Origin: Sessilibacter corallicola
GTDB lineage: Bacteria > Pseudomonadota > Gammaproteobacteria > Pseudomonadales > Cellvibrionaceae
Assembly: GCF_021290925.1 (NCBI RefSeq)
Contig: NZ_JAJSLX010000004.1
Location: 124,001 to 188,000, forward strand
Reading direction: 5' to 3'
Length of the DNA stretch: 64,000 nt
The position numbers were made by a program, and so were the translations under genes. Shown here piece by piece: positions 17,592-27,451 of this stretch; within the stretch, counting starts at the first letter, position 1; the number at the start of each line of letters is the position of its first letter. A model generated the notes under the pieces. It was not told the origin of the DNA. It saw only the letters and a list, made by a program, of their open reading frames with translations, and searched no databases.

Positions 17592-17984
17592 AAAGTTTAT
17601 TCCCTCAAGTTTAATTTTAGTTTTAGTGTACTTGGGATGGTTGAATAACTTTATTTGGTCACACAGCTAACGATTGTGTGTTAAAACTTCTGGATACATC
17701 TGTTTGGAGCAGTGCCAGAATAACGGGATTTAGAAATGAAACAAGGTTTCTAAATGTTATTGTTCGTCAATTGTTCGCCATCGGCACCTTTATGGGTTAA
17801 TTTTCTTGGTGGTTGCTTCGTTCAAACAATCGTTGTGATTGTCCCCTTTATAGAAGCTTTCAACGAGGTGCTTGCTTAGGCGGTTAGTTATTGTCCGTTG
17901 TCGATTATCAAATAGACTATCTGTATTTATTTAAAACTCTTTTGAATTCAAATAGTTATCTGTGAAAAAAATCTTACAAAATGT
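17592..17984. other. Intergenic region upstream of the histidine kinase
   Basis: About 390 bp carrying the divergent control regions of the histidine kinase (leftward) and the tRNA pair (rightward). I see no gene in it. Confidence 0.4.
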
Positions 17985-18012
17985 TTGACACGGCATCTTA
18001 AATCCGTAAAAT
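17985..18012 (+). promoter_or_regulatory. Sigma70-type promoter of the tRNA-Val/Asp pair
   Basis: TTGACA at 17985-17990, a 16-bp spacer, and TAAAAT at 18007-18012, followed by a G/C-containing discriminator. It lies 17 bp before the 5' end of tRNA-Val. Confidence 0.65.
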
Positions 18013-18029
18013 GCGATTCCAAGTTGAGG

Positions 18030-18105
18030 GGGTGGTTAGCTCAGTTGGGAGAGCGACGGCCTTACAAGCCGTAGGTCACAGGTTCGACCCCTGTACCACC
18101 CACCA
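18030..18105 (+). tRNA. tRNA-Val(TAC)
   Basis: Acceptor GGGTGGT pairs with ACCACCC. The anticodon loop CTTACAA gives TAC, and the T arm contains GGTTCGACCCC. CCA is encoded. 76 nt. Confidence 0.95.
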
Positions 18106-18152
18106 CTTGTCGAAAGAACTACCCGGCAAGTTGGTTAAACTCAGTCTGTAGC

Positions 18153-18229
18153 GGACCGGTAGTTCAGTTGGTTAGAATGCCGGCCTGTCACGCCGGAGGT
18201 CGCGGGTTCGAGTCCCGTCCGGTCCGCCA
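18153..18229 (+). tRNA. tRNA-Asp(GTC)
   Basis: Acceptor GGACCGG pairs with CCGGTCC. The anticodon stem encloses CTGTCAC, giving GTC. The T arm is intact and CCA is encoded. 77 nt. Confidence 0.95.
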
Positions 18230-18244
18230 TTTAATTCTTAAAAG

Positions 18245-18271
18245 AAGCTCCACATCGTTGGGGCTTTTTTT
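18245..18271 (+). terminator. Terminator of the tRNA pair
   Basis: AAGCTCCA pairs with TGGGGCTT (one G-T pair) around a six-base loop and is followed by a run of T. It lies 16 bp after tRNA-Asp. Confidence 0.8.
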
Positions 18272-18435
18272 ATGCCTGTCAAAAACCCACCTCACTGAAT
18301 CATCTAATCAGCGCGCCTTCTCTCTCAAGCGCTAAAGGCTAATCTGAGGGGTTAATTTGAGTGGCTAATTCAAAAGACTAGTCTAAAAGGTTAAGCAGGC
18401 AACCAAAGCATAGTTAGCCCGCTTGTTTGCTTTGT

Positions 18436-19215
18436 TTATGATTGTGCAGGCTTGTCCATAAATTTCCCGTCGACAAAAACGCAGTACTCACCCGGTAGTA
18501 TCGCATGCCAGGTTTCGTCAATAGTCAGTGGTTCGGTGGCAATCACACTGACGACATCGTCAGCGCTGGTCACGCGAGAAAAATCAATGGTCACATCTGT
18601 ATCGGCTAAGCGTGCTGTGCCAAACGGCGCCTTGCGGGTAATCCAGCTTAATTTACTGGAACAAAATGCGAACAGAGCGTCACCGTCGCTTAATAAAATA
18701 TTAGCAATTCCCGCTTTGTGTATTTGCAAGCAGCACTCGTGGATTAATTTTTGCCATTGCTCCATCGGCGGCGCGGAGGAAAATTGTTTATCCAATTGCC
18801 CCATTAACCAACAAAACAAATGTTCACTGTCTGTTGAACCGACCGGTTGAAAACGCGATAACGGGAATTGTTTGAAGTCATTGACTTGGCCGTTGTGGGC
18901 AAAGGTCCATTGCTTACCCCAAAGCTCTCGTTGAAACGGGTGTGTGTTTGCCAGCGATACCTTGCCCACATTGGCTTGGCGAATGTGAGAAATAACAATG
19001 TGGCTTTTGATGGAGTACTCTTGTAAAAATTTAGCGATGGGCGATTCCGAACTGGGCAAGTGATCTTTAAATTCACGCACGCCGCCTGTTTCGTAAAATA
19101 CCAAACCCCAACCATCTTTATGAGGGCCAGTGGCTCCGCCTCGACGTAACAAACCGGTAAAGCTAAAGCAGATATCTGTTGGTACATTGGCACTCATCGC
19201 TAACAATTCACACAT
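18436..19215 (-). CDS. Class II glutamine amidotransferase, YafJ-like
   Basis: 259 residues from the ATG at 19215. This start places cysteine at position 2 (M-C-E-L-L-A-M-S), the N-terminal nucleophile exposed after methionine removal; a start 15 codons further up would bury it. Supporting motifs are [21 protein letters not shown] and F-A-H-N-G-Q. YafJ-like proteins are glutamine amidotransferase domains without a known synthetase partner. The physiological reaction is not established to my knowledge. Confidence 0.85.
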   Translation of the reverse strand: MCELLAMSANVPTDICFSFTGLLRRGGATGPHKDGWGLVFYETGGVREFKDHLPSSESPIAKFLQEYSIKSHIVISHIRQANVGKVSLANTHPFQRELWGKQWTFAHNGQVNDFKQFPLSRFQPVGSTDSEHLFCWLMGQLDKQFSSAPPMEQWQKLIHECCLQIHKAGIANILLSDGDALFAFCSSKLSWITRKAPFGTARLADTDVTIDFSRVTSADDVVSVIATEPLTIDETWHAILPGEYCVFVDGKFMDKPAQS

Positions 19216-19763
19216 TGTGGTTCCTTTTCGAATAAGTAATCCGGTAGCGCTATCAAGCATTTTTGTATCATAAAGCGTAGAGTAAACGCCATTGCTTAAT
19301 CAATACATCGAAATAAACTGATTATTTGCTCCATAAATTCGAATTTTATCACGCTTGCCTCTACCCTAGAATTGCCCGCCAAGCAGAATGTGCACGCTTT
19401 AAAGAATGCACTACCGTTTGCCCGAATACATTCTTCTGCCGGTATAAAACGAAGTTTCTTGTGAGGTAGTTAGGGTTTTGCTGAATGCATTTCTTTCTTG
19501 TTTTAGGTCGATAACCGCGTACTTGTCTTCAATATCTTCAATTCAGTCACGTATTTTTATTCCCTCGTTTTTAATCATTAGCCAATGTGAGTTGTTTGCT
19601 TAATGGCGAATACCCAATGTAAACAGCAAACACCTAACGTAAACAGCAAACACAATCGCGATGAATCAGGGTTTTCTAATAGAACAACCATCTATGAATA
19701 GAACAACTAGCCATAAATAGAACAACCAGCCATGTTTTGTAGGCCGTTTTCGGAGATCGTTCG
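19216..19763. other. Intergenic region with short direct repeats
   Basis: About 550 bp between divergent genes. It contains two copies of GTAAACAGCAAACAC around 19619-19653 and three copies of an AATAGAACAAC element around 19678-19726. No gene was recognised. It should contain the promoters of both flanking genes. Confidence 0.55.
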
Positions 19764-21422
19764 TTGAAAATAATGTTAGACCACCAACGTATATTTAATC
19801 ATTTTGAGCTTAAGCATATCCGTGGTGATATTTTCGGCGGTGTAACCGCTGCTGTTATTTCTTTGCCTATGGCATTGGCCTTTGGTGTTGCCTCGGGAGC
19901 AGGGCCAGTGGCCGGTTTGTACGGGGCAGTATTGGTTGGTCTGTTTGCGGCTCTGTTTGGTGGTACTTCCACCTTGATATCGGAACCCACCGGACCGATG
20001 ACTGTAGTGATGACCGCCGTACTTACCACAATGATGGCAAGTAACCCAGAAAACGGCATGGCCATGGCGTTCACCGTGGTCATGATTGCTGGTGTGTTTC
20101 AAATTATTCTTGGTGCCTTAAAGTTAGGAAAATACATCACATTAATGCCCTACAGCGTTATTTCTGGGTTTATGTCGGGCATTGGTTTAATTTTAGTGTT
20201 GCTTCAAATAGCGCCTTTTTTGGGCCAAGCACCACCGGCCGGCGGTGTTATCGGTACGCTTAACAGTGTGCCTGAGTTATGGCAAAACATTGAAATAAGC
20301 GAAACGTTACTCGCATCGGCATCTCTTGCCGTGCTCTTTCTTGTGCCCAAGCGCATTGCCAGTAAAGTGCCGCCACAGTTGATCGTGTTGGTGCTGGGTA
20401 CCATCGTGTCGTTGCTGGTGTTCAGTGACGATAGCATTCGACGAATCGGTGAAATTTCCATTGGTTTACCGACTCTGTATTTGCCCACGTTTAGCCAAGA
20501 GCAATTAACCACCATGGTTCTCGATGGCATGGTGTTGGGCACCTTGGGCTGTATCGATTCTTTACTAACCGCCATGATTTCCGACAGCCTAACTCGCAAA
20601 GAACACAAATCGAATAAAGAGTTGGTGGGCCAGGGCGTTGCAAATGTGGTTTCTGGATTGTTTGGCGGCTTACCGGGCGCCGGTGCCACCATGGGAACGG
20701 TTGTAAATATTCAGGCGGGAGCAAAATCCGCTTTTTCCGGCGTTGCGCGAGCGATTGTTTTATTGGTGGTTATTTTTGGCGCGGCCAGTCTCACAGAACA
20801 TATTCCATTGGCAGTATTGGCGGCAATTGCACTAAAAGTTGGTTTAAATATTCTAGACTGGAGTTTTATCAAGCGTGCTCATCGCGTTTCGAAATTATCA
20901 GCCTCGATTATGTATGGCGTTATGCTACTGACAGTATTTTTCGATTTAATTGTCGCTGTTGGTCTCGGGGTTTTTATAGCGAACATTCTAACCATTGAGA
21001 AATTAAGCCAACTGCAAACCAAAAACGTTAAATCATTCAGCGATACCGGCGACGATGTACCATTAAAGCAGGAAGAAAAATCCTTGTTGGATCAAGCAAA
21101 TGGTCGAGTGTTACTGATGTATTTAAGCGGCCCTATGATTTTTGGTGTTTCCAAAGCCATTGCCCGTGAGCATAACACCATTCAAAAATACGATTGTGTT
21201 GTTTTAGATTTACTCGATGTGCCGTTACTCGATACCACCATTTCAATCGCCATTGAAAATACCATCAAAGACGCAATTGATTCGAACAAAGGCGTATTTA
21301 TTGTCAAGCCTCGCGCTCAAGCGAAAAAAACGCTGGAGCGCGTTGGTGTTTTTGAATTAATTCCAGGCACTCAATTATGTGAAAACCGCATGGAAGCCTT
21401 ATCCAAAGCCGCAAGCTATTAA
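19764..21422 (+). CDS. SulP-family inorganic anion transporter
   Basis: About 552 residues. A multi-pass membrane domain (residues about 25-430) contains the SulP features G-x-x-x-A-x-I-S-L-P-M-A-L-A-F-G-V-A-S-G and P-T-G-P-M-T-V. A C-terminal STAS domain (about 440-550, with Y-L-S-G-P-M-I-F-G and D-L-L-D-V-P) follows. Members carry sulfate, bicarbonate or dicarboxylates; the substrate cannot be read here. GGAG at 19752-19755 fits a TTG start at 19764; ATG at 19773 is the alternative. Confidence 0.9.
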   Translation: MKIMLDHQRIFNHFELKHIRGDIFGGVTAAVISLPMALAFGVASGAGPVAGLYGAVLVGLFAALFGGTSTLISEPTGPMTVVMTAVLTTMMASNPENGMAMAFTVVMIAGVFQIILGALKLGKYITLMPYSVISGFMSGIGLILVLLQIAPFLGQAPPAGGVIGTLNSVPELWQNIEISETLLASASLAVLFLVPKRIASKVPPQLIVLVLGTIVSLLVFSDDSIRRIGEISIGLPTLYLPTFSQEQLTTMVLDGMVLGTLGCIDSLLTAMISDSLTRKEHKSNKELVGQGVANVVSGLFGGLPGAGATMGTVVNIQAGAKSAFSGVARAIVLLVVIFGAASLTEHIPLAVLAAIALKVGLNILDWSFIKRAHRVSKLSASIMYGVMLLTVFFDLIVAVGLGVFIANILTIEKLSQLQTKNVKSFSDTGDDVPLKQEEKSLLDQANGRVLLMYLSGPMIFGVSKAIAREHNTIQKYDCVVLDLLDVPLLDTTISIAIENTIKDAIDSNKGVFIVKPRAQAKKTLERVGVFELIPGTQLCENRMEALSKAASY

Positions 21423-21468
21423 CGACTGATCGATACAACCCATAACATCGAACTGAGCGCCCGTAGTT

Positions 21469-21870
21469 TTACGCCGCCCCGGTATTAATGGGCTGGGATT
21501 CGAAGGGTTCTGATTCTTGTTCAGAGTTTTGCTCCATCAGCTCGAAACCGGCGTGAGATTTTCGACGTTGCAGGGCTCGGTCAAACCGACGACCCACGGC
21601 ACGTTTTATACGGTGAGAGCAGTTATTGATGGAATCGTAAATATCGTCGGCAGTCTCTTGGGTTATGGTAAGTGGGTAGCGATCGGCTTTAACGACAATT
21701 TTACAGCGCATATCGTTACCGCCTTTGGGACCGTTTTCATCGGTGAGAAACACATCGACCACTCGAATTTTGTCGCGATACAAGCCTAACGCCAATCGGA
21801 TTTTTGCGTCGACGTAATTACTCAATGCGTTAGTTTGTGGAAACGTTGGAGTGTGTATTTTTATAAGCAT
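21469..21870 (-). CDS. HPF/RaiA-family ribosome-associated protein
   Basis: 133 residues with the sigma54-modulation/S30EA fold: an N-terminal beta strand, amphipathic helix, D-V-F-L-T-D-E-N-G-P, a middle basic strand C-K-I-V-V-K and a helix with D-D-I-Y-D-S-I-N. These proteins bind the ribosome during hibernation or stress. The C-terminal tail is acidic and lacks the long dimerisation domain, so it is a short form. No neighbour (such as rpoN) defines its exact role here. Confidence 0.8.
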   Translation of the reverse strand: MLIKIHTPTFPQTNALSNYVDAKIRLALGLYRDKIRVVDVFLTDENGPKGGNDMRCKIVVKADRYPLTITQETADDIYDSINNCSHRIKRAVGRRFDRALQRRKSHAGFELMEQNSEQESEPFESQPINTGAA

Positions 21871-22070
21871 ATGGAATGCACCTAATTTTAGAGTTAATCA
21901 GAGGTTCCTATCTTTTGTTTTTAGCTCCACCTGTTTAAGGTTCTGAAAATATACTCGGCTCCCAAGCGATGAAAAAATCGTTTATTGTTTAGGTAATAAA
22001 TCGGTAAAATCGAACTGTTGAGCGTATAACGAAGCCGCCTTTTGTAAGGTTTTTTCCATGAGGAATCACC

Positions 22071-22976
22071 ATGCCCGATACCATGAACTACAAGCACTTA
22101 CATTATTTTTGGGTGGTTGCTCACGAAGGTAGCATTGCCAAGGCGAGTGAAAAACTGCACATTACACCGCAAACCATCAGCGGGCAGTTATCACTGTTGG
22201 AACAACGCATTGGCAATGCGCTGTTTGAAAAAGCGGGGCGTGGTTTAGCGCTAACCGATACCGGGCGCTTAGTGTTGCGCTATGCCGACGAGATTTTTGA
22301 GCTCGGCCGAGAATTGGGTGATGTCTTGCGCGGCGCCCCTGTTGCCGGGCCTTCTGAATTTATCGTCGGTGCGGCCAGTGCGTTGCCAAAAACCATTGTT
22401 TATAAAATTATCGAGCCCGCGCTGCATTTGCCTCACGACATCAGCCTTACCAGCAGAGAAGGGCCCGTTGATGGCATGCTGGCAGACTTGGCGGTTCATA
22501 AAGTTGATATGGTGTTAAGTGATACCCCAGTGACTAGCGCCGTGAGCGTGAAAGCTTACAATCATCTTTTAGGTGAAAGCGGATTAAGCTGCTTTGCCGC
22601 ACCACGATTATTAAAAACCTACAAAAAGAATTTTCCGCAATCGTTAAACAATGCGCCGGTATTACTGCCCACGCCGCAGTACGCCATACGCCAACTGATT
22701 GATGGCTGGTTGCAGGAACACAATATTTATCCCGTAATTTGTGGCCAATTTGATGACAGCGCATTAATGAAATCTTTTGGCCAGGCAGGAATGGGCATTT
22801 TCTTTATGTCTTCTGCCATTGAAGAAGAAATTTGTAACAATTTTAATGTACGAGTTGTTGGCAGAATTGACGACGTAAAACAGAAGTTTTACGCAATTTC
22901 AGCCGAGCGCAAAGTGAAACACCCGGCAGTAGCTGCTATTTGTGACACCGCGCGCAGTGCGCTTTTTGGTGAATAA
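22071..22976 (+). CDS. nhaR: NhaR-like LysR-family transcriptional regulator
   Basis: 301 residues. The N-terminal winged helix (M-N-Y-K-H-L-H-Y-F-W-V-V-A-H-E-G-S-I, then T-P-Q-T-I-S-G-Q-L) is very close to NhaR, the LysR-type activator of Na+/H+ antiporter and other stress genes. A LysR substrate domain follows. No nhaA lies nearby, so the target genes are probably elsewhere. A longer regulator with this N-terminus is also common in marine gammaproteobacteria. Confidence 0.8.
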   Translation: MPDTMNYKHLHYFWVVAHEGSIAKASEKLHITPQTISGQLSLLEQRIGNALFEKAGRGLALTDTGRLVLRYADEIFELGRELGDVLRGAPVAGPSEFIVGAASALPKTIVYKIIEPALHLPHDISLTSREGPVDGMLADLAVHKVDMVLSDTPVTSAVSVKAYNHLLGESGLSCFAAPRLLKTYKKNFPQSLNNAPVLLPTPQYAIRQLIDGWLQEHNIYPVICGQFDDSALMKSFGQAGMGIFFMSSAIEEEICNNFNVRVVGRIDDVKQKFYAISAERKVKHPAVAAICDTARSALFGE

Positions 22977-23019
22977 CATTAGCCAAAGTTTTTTGGTGTT
23001 AGAGTGATTTTTGCTGGAG

Positions 23020-23424
23020 CTATTGTGACTTTTTCTCCTTAGCCACAGTTGCACCATTGCCTTCTTTCCAGGCATTAAATCCGCCGCGAACATGGGTAAT
23101 TTTTTCCATGCCCATATCGAGTAAGGTCGCAACCGCTAAAGCTGATCGCCAGCTCGACTGACAATACAAAATAAATGTTTTATCTTCTGAAAAAATGGGT
23201 TTGAAATAAGGACTGTTTGGATCAACCCAAAATTCCAACATGCCTCGTGGGGCGTGCACAGCGCCGGGAATCATGCCTTCTCGTTCAAGCTCTCTTACAT
23301 CGCGTATATCAACAAAAACAGTATCGTCGCTGTTTAATTTATTGATTGCTTCTTCAACAGAGAGTGAATCAATTCGAGCATTGGCTTCTTCAACTAATTG
23401 GGCGGCGTTTTTTAATAAAGGCAT
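23020..23424 (-). CDS. Single-domain rhodanese-like protein
   Basis: 134 residues with the rhodanese fold. Motifs are V-F-V-D-I-R-D-V-R-E, G-A-V-H-A-P-R-G, and an active-site loop Y-C-Q-S-S-W-R-S with cysteine at residue 88, ending G-G-F-N-A-W. It may move sulfane sulfur, but the acceptor is unknown. It converges with the NhaR-like gene. Confidence 0.9.
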   Translation of the reverse strand: MPLLKNAAQLVEEANARIDSLSVEEAINKLNSDDTVFVDIRDVRELEREGMIPGAVHAPRGMLEFWVDPNSPYFKPIFSEDKTFILYCQSSWRSALAVATLLDMGMEKITHVRGGFNAWKEGNGATVAKEKKSQ

Positions 23425-23923
23425 TGATACTAATCCTATTAAAATAAATATGTAACGTTGGAATAGGGTGATTTACCGTATTGCGAGGGTTAACTTTCTT
23501 TCCTAACCTTTTTTATCTCTTAATTTTTAGTTATCTGATAAATAGATTAACTATATCGGTTTGGTTGATAAGTGGAATATTAACAAGATAATTTTGAATG
23601 GTCATTAGTTATTTTTTACCGTTTTCATTGCCTAACTAATTACCGACGAAGCTAGATAAAAAACGATACAAATTAAAAACGATTTAAATAATTTACTATC
23701 AATTATCTATAAATATGTTTACTGAATAAAAATAACAGTATGAAATTATTATTCTTTTGTGTTGATTGAATAAATACTGTTGATATTAATAACAACACGT
23801 TCTTGATTGCTTGTTTTTCATGCAGTAGCATAAAAGTTGTCCGATCCGACATCTATTCTAGCGCTAGTCATACCCTCTTATTTTTTAAGAGAATTTATCT
23901 CGACTATTTATGAGGTGTTTATT
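23425..23923. other. AT-rich intergenic region
   Basis: About 500 bp with no recognised gene. It separates the rhodanese-like gene from a small membrane protein gene and should hold two divergent promoters. Confidence 0.4.
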
Positions 23924-24202
23924 ATGACAGGTCAGGAATTTATGGGATTAATTGTAGGTCTGTGCGTTATTGGCCTACTGGGCAAATTGTTAGAACAGTT
24001 ACTAAGAGAACTGTACAAACTTTATAAAGCAACCGCTCGGGTTGTGGTTGGAGTAGCGGGTGCTGTAGGAACCTATATTTTTACCAGCGCCGTGTTCGGT
24101 ATTCCTATTACCGAATTAACCTGGACTGGCGTAGCTACCGGCGTCGTGTTATCGGCTTTGTTTCCAGGTGCGTCCAATGGTGGTGGAGCACCGCCAGCAT
24201 AA
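23924..24202 (+). CDS. Small glycine-rich membrane protein
   Basis: About 92 residues from the ATG at 23924, with a GAGGTG ribosome-binding site 6 nt before it. There are hydrophobic segments near residues 7-22, 39-55 and 66-80, and a proline/glycine tail. Glycine-spaced helices suggest a small membrane or holin-like protein, but no family is recognised. A terminator follows, so it is monocistronic and not part of the CRISPR operon. Confidence 0.5.
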   Translation: MTGQEFMGLIVGLCVIGLLGKLLEQLLRELYKLYKATARVVVGVAGAVGTYIFTSAVFGIPITELTWTGVATGVVLSALFPGASNGGGAPPA

Positions 24203-24632
24203 AACAAGTTTACCATTTAACGGTTTATTAAATTTTAATTAGTCAACAAAAGCGTGCTTTTCTAGCACGCTTTCTTCTCTCCCTTTTTAATCTGTCTCGA
24301 TTATTTTTCCTAGTATTGTTAATAATCTCGCTAAATTTCTCGAATTATTTCGGTAACTAAACAGAAGTTTCTGTAGTGTTAAATAGACCTATCGAAAATT
24401 ATCACTAAACAATTTTCTGTCGTTATAATTTTAAATAAGCAATAGATTATTTTTCTGTGTTTTTTGGAATAATTTAAGGCCAATATCATACGCACAAGAA
24501 TTTTACACAAATTGTAAAATTGACAGGATATGTTTGATAAATTGACATGTGCAAAAACACAGTTATTGCGCGCCCGAAATGATGCTGTTCTAATTCCCAA
24601 CGCTAAGAACTGACTTATGAAAGGGAATTTGT
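24203..24632. other. Intergenic region upstream of cas3
   Basis: About 430 bp that ends the preceding gene with a terminator and carries the cas3 promoter. Two TTGACA elements near 24517-24550 are present without a convincing -10 partner. Confidence 0.4.
24249..24277 (+). terminator. Terminator after the small membrane protein gene
   Basis: AAAGCGTGC and GCACGCTTT form a 9-bp stem with a seven-base loop. A T-rich tail follows. Confidence 0.8.
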
Positions 24633-27347
24633 ATGACCAAGCCGTATTTTCGCTACTGGGGAAAATCTTCAACCAAAGATTCTGCCGGTAATCTGCTACC
24701 ACGTCCTAATTACCACCTCTTAGCGTTTCATTCTTTGGATGTTGCCGCTGTTGGCTACGAGCTGCTTTCGCCAAACGGCCCTTATAACAAGGTGTTAGCA
24801 CAGCAATTAGGCGTAGGCGGTGAATGGTTGCAGAATTGGTTTAGCTTCTGTTTGGTCTTGCACGATTTGGGTAAATTCTGTTCAGGGTTCCAGCAGCAAT
24901 GTGCAGGATTGTCTGATCATTTGGTTCAAGAGCCTAAGCGATACTCTTATGAATTACGACACGATGCTTTAGGGTATCTATTACTTAAAGAAATCGACAA
25001 TCAATGGTTATCGACTAGAAACCAACGTTGGTTAAAAATTACGGTAGGCCACCACGGTAAACCCGTCGATCAACGAGACGAGAAAAGTAGAAATATTCGC
25101 ACCTATGCCAGCGAACAAGATATTCAAGCCGCTACGGAATATACACAAGATTGTGTGGAGTTATTTCAGTTAGGTTTATCAACTCATGTCAAAGTTGAGC
25201 CAAATAAAATCAAACAAGCCTCTTGGATGTTGGCTGGGATCAGCGTACTGGCAGACTGGATTGGTTCAAATCCAGATTTTTTCCGTTACAAAAACTTTGA
25301 AAATTTAGAGTCAGAAAAAATTAACTTAGAATATTATTGGCGAGAAATTGCTTTGCCTCAGGCGGCAAAAGTACTGGATTCCCCCGCATTTGCGTTTAAA
25401 AAGAAAAAACCGTTTACCAGTATCACTCAGCAGTTTGACTACATTAAAACCCCAACGCCCTTACAAGCAAAAGCCGCTCAAATCGAAATTTTAGATGGCC
25501 CGCAATTATTTATTTTAGAAGACGTAACCGGTGCTGGGAAAACCGAAGCTGCGATGATATTGGCCCATCGATTAATGGCGGAAAATCTCGCCGATGGACT
25601 GTATGTGGGTTTGCCAACTATGGCGACCGCAAATTCTATGTATAAACGCTTAGCCAAAAGTTATCGCGCTTTATACGACGAATCTGAACGGCCTTCGTTA
25701 GTATTGGCTCACGGCGCTAGCACCCAAAATCAAGATTTTTCAGACGCAATTATGTTATCTAAGCAACAACAAGACAGTGATTACATTGCCGACGAAACAT
25801 CCGCCAGTAATTACTGCAATGCTTGGTTTGCCGACAGTCGCAAAAAAGCATTAATGGCCGAAGTGGGCGTAGGCACGATTGATCAAGCCATGCTGGGTGT
25901 GTTGCCAGTTCGCCATCAAGCTTTGCGATTATTAGGGTTACACCGAAAAATATTAATTATCGATGAAGTACACGCTTATGACGCCTACATGACACAAATT
26001 TTAGAGCGGTTAATCGAATATCACGCCAATACCGGCGGCTGCGTGATTTTATTGTCTGCGACATTACCTAATAATCAACGAGATAAATACAACAATGCCT
26101 TTATTAAAGGTTTAAGTGCAAAAAATAACTTGAAACAAGCGGGAAAAATTAAAAGCGAAGCGACACTCAACAGTTTTCCGTGGTTTACTCAAACTGCTTT
26201 GCAAACGATCGATAACCTTACAGGTGTTTATTTTGAAGAAGAAAAAGTCGCCACCCGCGCCAGTGTAGAGCGTACCGTGCAAGTGGATTTAATCCATAAT
26301 GAACAGCACGCAATAGATCTGATTATTAAAGCAGCCAATAATAACCAATGCATTTGTTGGATTCGCAATACCGTAGCGTTGGCGCAACAAACCTATCAAG
26401 AATTAAAAAATCATCCTGATCTACAAGATGCCGAAATTACACTTTTTCACAGTCGTTACGCATTATTAGATCGTCGATCCATTGAAGAAAAAGTGCTCGA
26501 AAAATTTAATGATAAATCTGAATTTAATCAACGAAAAAAACAAATACTTGTTGCCACTCAGGTGGTGGAACAAAGCCTCGATCTTGATTTCGATTATATG
26601 ATAACCGATCTCGCTCCCATTGATTTAATCATTCAAAGGGCGGGGCGCTTACAGCGCCATGTTCGCGATCAAAACGGTAATCCTGCTGAACAAGAACAAC
26701 GTTCGGCACCGACACTCACCGTGTTAACGCCAGAGCTGGATTCGGCAACGCATCGAAACTGGCTAGAAGCCTTATTGCCTAGCAATTCCTACGTTTACAA
26801 AAATATTGGCCAACAATGGTTAACCGCAAAAATACTCAGCGACAAAGGGCAATTTACCATGCCCAACGATGCACGTTTACTGGTCGAAAGCGTTTACGGT
26901 GATGACTGCGAACAAATCCCCGAAGCATTAACGAAAGTAACCGAAGAGGCCATTGGTAAAGACAAAGCAAAATCCAGTACCGCCCATAACGCGGTGTTAG
27001 AGATTGCCGACGGCTACTCTGCAACAAATGGCAGGTGGGACGACAAAGCAGACTTTGGCTCGCGACTTACCGAACAAGAGACCGTAGAAGTTGCCCTAGC
27101 AACCCTGGAAAACGACCAACTCGTCCCTTACGCCAAAGGCGAGCAGCACGCCTGGGCACTGAGCATAATAAAAGTACCGCAAACGCAATGGCACCAAGCA
27201 CAAAACACATTAGACGAAAAAGCGAAAGATACTATTTTCGAGCTAAAACAAGAAGTTAAAGCATTAAAGTGGCTTGAGGTGTGGTTGATCGATAAATCTC
27301 AACTAGATTTTTATTCAAACGAGGTAGGTTGGTTTAGCAATGAATAA
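24633..27347 (+). CDS. cas3: Type I-E CRISPR nuclease-helicase Cas3
   Basis: 904 residues. The N-terminal HD nuclease has H33, H77-D78 with K81, H140-H141 and D208 as candidate metal ligands. The SF2 helicase follows with Walker A T-G-A-G-K-T at 299-304, D-E-V-H at 444-447, S-A-T-L-P at 475-479 and Q-R-A-G-R-L-Q-R-H at 668-676. Cas3 is recruited by Cascade to unwind and degrade target DNA. All motifs are intact. It is first of the rightward cas genes, and a 104-nt gap to cse1 leaves room for a second promoter. Confidence 0.95.
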   Translation: MTKPYFRYWGKSSTKDSAGNLLPRPNYHLLAFHSLDVAAVGYELLSPNGPYNKVLAQQLGVGGEWLQNWFSFCLVLHDLGKFCSGFQQQCAGLSDHLVQEPKRYSYELRHDALGYLLLKEIDNQWLSTRNQRWLKITVGHHGKPVDQRDEKSRNIRTYASEQDIQAATEYTQDCVELFQLGLSTHVKVEPNKIKQASWMLAGISVLADWIGSNPDFFRYKNFENLESEKINLEYYWREIALPQAAKVLDSPAFAFKKKKPFTSITQQFDYIKTPTPLQAKAAQIEILDGPQLFILEDVTGAGKTEAAMILAHRLMAENLADGLYVGLPTMATANSMYKRLAKSYRALYDESERPSLVLAHGASTQNQDFSDAIMLSKQQQDSDYIADETSASNYCNAWFADSRKKALMAEVGVGTIDQAMLGVLPVRHQALRLLGLHRKILIIDEVHAYDAYMTQILERLIEYHANTGGCVILLSATLPNNQRDKYNNAFIKGLSAKNNLKQAGKIKSEATLNSFPWFTQTALQTIDNLTGVYFEEEKVATRASVERTVQVDLIHNEQHAIDLIIKAANNNQCICWIRNTVALAQQTYQELKNHPDLQDAEITLFHSRYALLDRRSIEEKVLEKFNDKSEFNQRKKQILVATQVVEQSLDLDFDYMITDLAPIDLIIQRAGRLQRHVRDQNGNPAEQEQRSAPTLTVLTPELDSATHRNWLEALLPSNSYVYKNIGQQWLTAKILSDKGQFTMPNDARLLVESVYGDDCEQIPEALTKVTEEAIGKDKAKSSTAHNAVLEIADGYSATNGRWDDKADFGSRLTEQETVEVALATLENDQLVPYAKGEQHAWALSIIKVPQTQWHQAQNTLDEKAKDTIFELKQEVKALKWLEVWLIDKSQLDFYSNEVGWFSNE

Positions 27348-27451
27348 AAATTTAATCCACCTGTAAATAATAGTGGTGAAATAAACTGATACACCTTTCT
27401 ATAAAATAGCACTATATGTGATAACCAAAATACCCCAGACGGAGCTGACAT

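Noticed and set aside
20204-20692. Leftward frame inside the SulP gene
   Set aside because: Antisense shadow of a conserved membrane protein gene; proline- and serine-rich with no known domain.
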